Positions 22,406 to 23,230 of a DNA stretch of 23,230 nt are shown here, piece after piece. Position numbers and translations under genes: made by a program. The stretch spans positions 1 through 23,230 of the forward strand of contig JADGQQ010000015.1 in NCBI GenBank assembly GCA_017881645.1, in the 5' to 3' direction. The notes beneath the pieces are model-generated. The model was not told the DNA's origin and made no database searches. It saw only the letters and a program-made list of their open reading frames with translations. Each line of letters starts with the position of its first letter. The stretch's first letter is position 1. Source of the stretch: Clostridia bacterium (lineage in GTDB: Bacteria > Bacillota > Clostridia > Saccharofermentanales > Saccharofermentanaceae).

Positions 22406-23230
22406 ATGACAATAATGCGTAATCGAATCAGGATAGGCGCAGCCCAACGTCGTTCTGTTGCGTTACCCCCGACAACAGAAAATATACCGAAAGAGAACGT
22501 TCTTCCGGTTATTTCAGTGCGCGGATTCCGACGGATATTGTCACTTCTGCTGGCAGCAGTGATTCTTCTTCCGCTCTTTTCGTATACTCCGCTGCATGCG
22601 GATGATCTTACAAACGCAACAGTTACCGTTGACGCGGCAAACGTACGGTCTGCGCCGGGAACATCTTCTTCTATTCTCGTTAAAATAACGAATGGTACAA
22701 GGGTCATGGCCAGCGAAGTTGTTTCCATCCCTGCAGATCCGTCCGGATATACGGTCTGGTGCAGGATTTCCGTATCCGTTAACGGAATACTATATGACGG
22801 ATATATCGTTAACAGTTACCTTCTGAAAGATCCCACAGTGATTGATCCTGTTTTTGAGACAGCAATTTCCGTGTTCCCGGATTCGTATCGTCCGGCACTT
22901 CGTTCTCTGCACGAAGCCCACCCGAGCTGGGCTTTTAATCCAGTCAATGTGACCACGGATTGGAGTGCGGTTGTTGCGGCTGAATCTACGATTGGAACAA
23001 GCCTAATTGCAAGTTCAGCGGATGATTCATGGAAATCAACAGATCCGAATGCTTACAATTGGCTTACTAATACCTATACGCCCTATGACGGCACATCGTG
23101 GGTCAATGCATCACAGGACGTCGTCGCGTATTATTTGGATCCTCGGAATTTTGTAAATGAGATGTATGTTTTCCAGTTTCTGAATCTGTCATACGATGCT
23201 GCCACACAGACACAGGATGCTGTTCAAAAA
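22406..23230 (+). CDS. Secreted SH3-domain N-acetylglucosaminidase, 5' part
   Basis: An open frame from ATG 22406 runs off the window, giving 275 residues. An unusually long basic N-terminus of about 40 residues precedes a signal segment (RRILSLLLAAVILLPLFSY) with likely cleavage after LHA at residue 65. A bacterial SH3 domain follows at about 70-140 (VDAANVRSAPGTSSS start), then a region from about 150 typical of clostridial wall glucosaminidases: FPDSYRPALRSLHEAHPSW, then DDSWKSTDPNAY and VAYYLDPRNFVNE. The catalytic glucosaminidase domain proper lies mostly beyond the edge. The enzyme should cut peptidoglycan glycan strands outside the cell, in growth, separation or lysis. GAAAGGGA at 22393-22400 supports the start. 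Confidence 0.88.
   Translation, partial: MTIMRNRIRIGAAQRRSVALPPTTENIPKENVLPVISVRGFRRILSLLLAAVILLPLFSYTPLHADDLTNATVTVDAANVRSAPGTSSSILVKITNGTRVMASEVVSIPADPSGYTVWCRISVSVNGILYDGYIVNSYLLKDPTVIDPVFETAISVFPDSYRPALRSLHEAHPSWAFNPVNVTTDWSAVVAAESTIGTSLIASSADDSWKSTDPNAYNWLTNTYTPYDGTSWVNASQDVVAYYLDPRNFVNEMYVFQFLNLSYDAATQTQDAVQK

Noticed and set aside
22297..22728. A 143-codon minus-strand open frame near the right edge.
   Set aside because: It is antisense to the signal peptide and SH3 region of the glucosaminidase, which is well supported.
1..23230. Mobile elements, CRISPR arrays, phage genes, toxin-antitoxin pairs.
   Set aside because: No transposase, integrase, regularly spaced repeat or typical two-gene toxin module was seen on either strand.

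Overview
The window reads as chromosomal DNA of an anaerobic Bacillota (Firmicutes) bacterium, most likely class Clostridia. Supporting signs are near-perfect AGGAGG ribosome binding sites, consensus sigma-A promoters, a YerC/TrpR-type regulator, a PPi-type phosphofructokinase, CCA-encoded tRNAs, an SH3/glucosaminidase wall hydrolase and two tandem matches to the Spo0A box. Base composition looks mid-range and even. I see no phage, insertion sequence, plasmid or CRISPR signature. The species cannot be named from this.

Region 1 (1-1612): the 3' end of an unidentified gene with a Thr/Pro tail, then a methylglyoxal synthase-fold protein that has lost nearly all known catalytic residues, then a glyoxalase II-like metallo-beta-lactamase hydrolase. 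Region 2 (1699-5235): pheS and pheT. Region 3 (5266-8123): three overlapping genes for TadE/TadG-like secreted pilus-type proteins, preceded by two Spo0A-box matches 20 bp apart. No pilus ATPase or membrane platform gene is present.

Region 4 (8131-15095): one long plus-strand run of a small membrane protein, yerC, secA, a trimeric-type purine nucleoside phosphorylase, a short-form S-adenosylhomocysteinase-family enzyme and an MTA/SAH deaminase. The last three fit together as a route in which SAH is deaminated to S-inosylhomocysteine, hydrolysed to inosine plus homocysteine, and the inosine phosphorolysed. Region 5 (15092-18803): a tRNA-Thr whose promoter overlaps the mtaD stop codon, then a solute-binding lipoprotein, a GNAT-acetyltransferase/O6-alkylguanine-DNA alkyltransferase fusion, and a flavin reductase-family protein.

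Region 6 (18871-21591): minus-strand PPi-phosphofructokinase with its own strong terminator, divergent from a two-helix membrane diguanylate cyclase. Region 7 (21679-22078): a tRNA-His, tRNA-Gln, tRNA-Lys operon with a perfect consensus promoter and a 36-bp palindromic terminator candidate. Region 8 (22079-23230): a 327-base gene-free leader and the first 275 codons of a secreted SH3/N-acetylglucosaminidase that runs off the window.

The points most worth following up are the Spo0A-box control of an orphan pseudopilin operon, the S-inosylhomocysteine recycling cassette linked to secA, the GNAT-alkyltransferase fusion and the apparent methylglyoxal-synthase pseudoenzyme.
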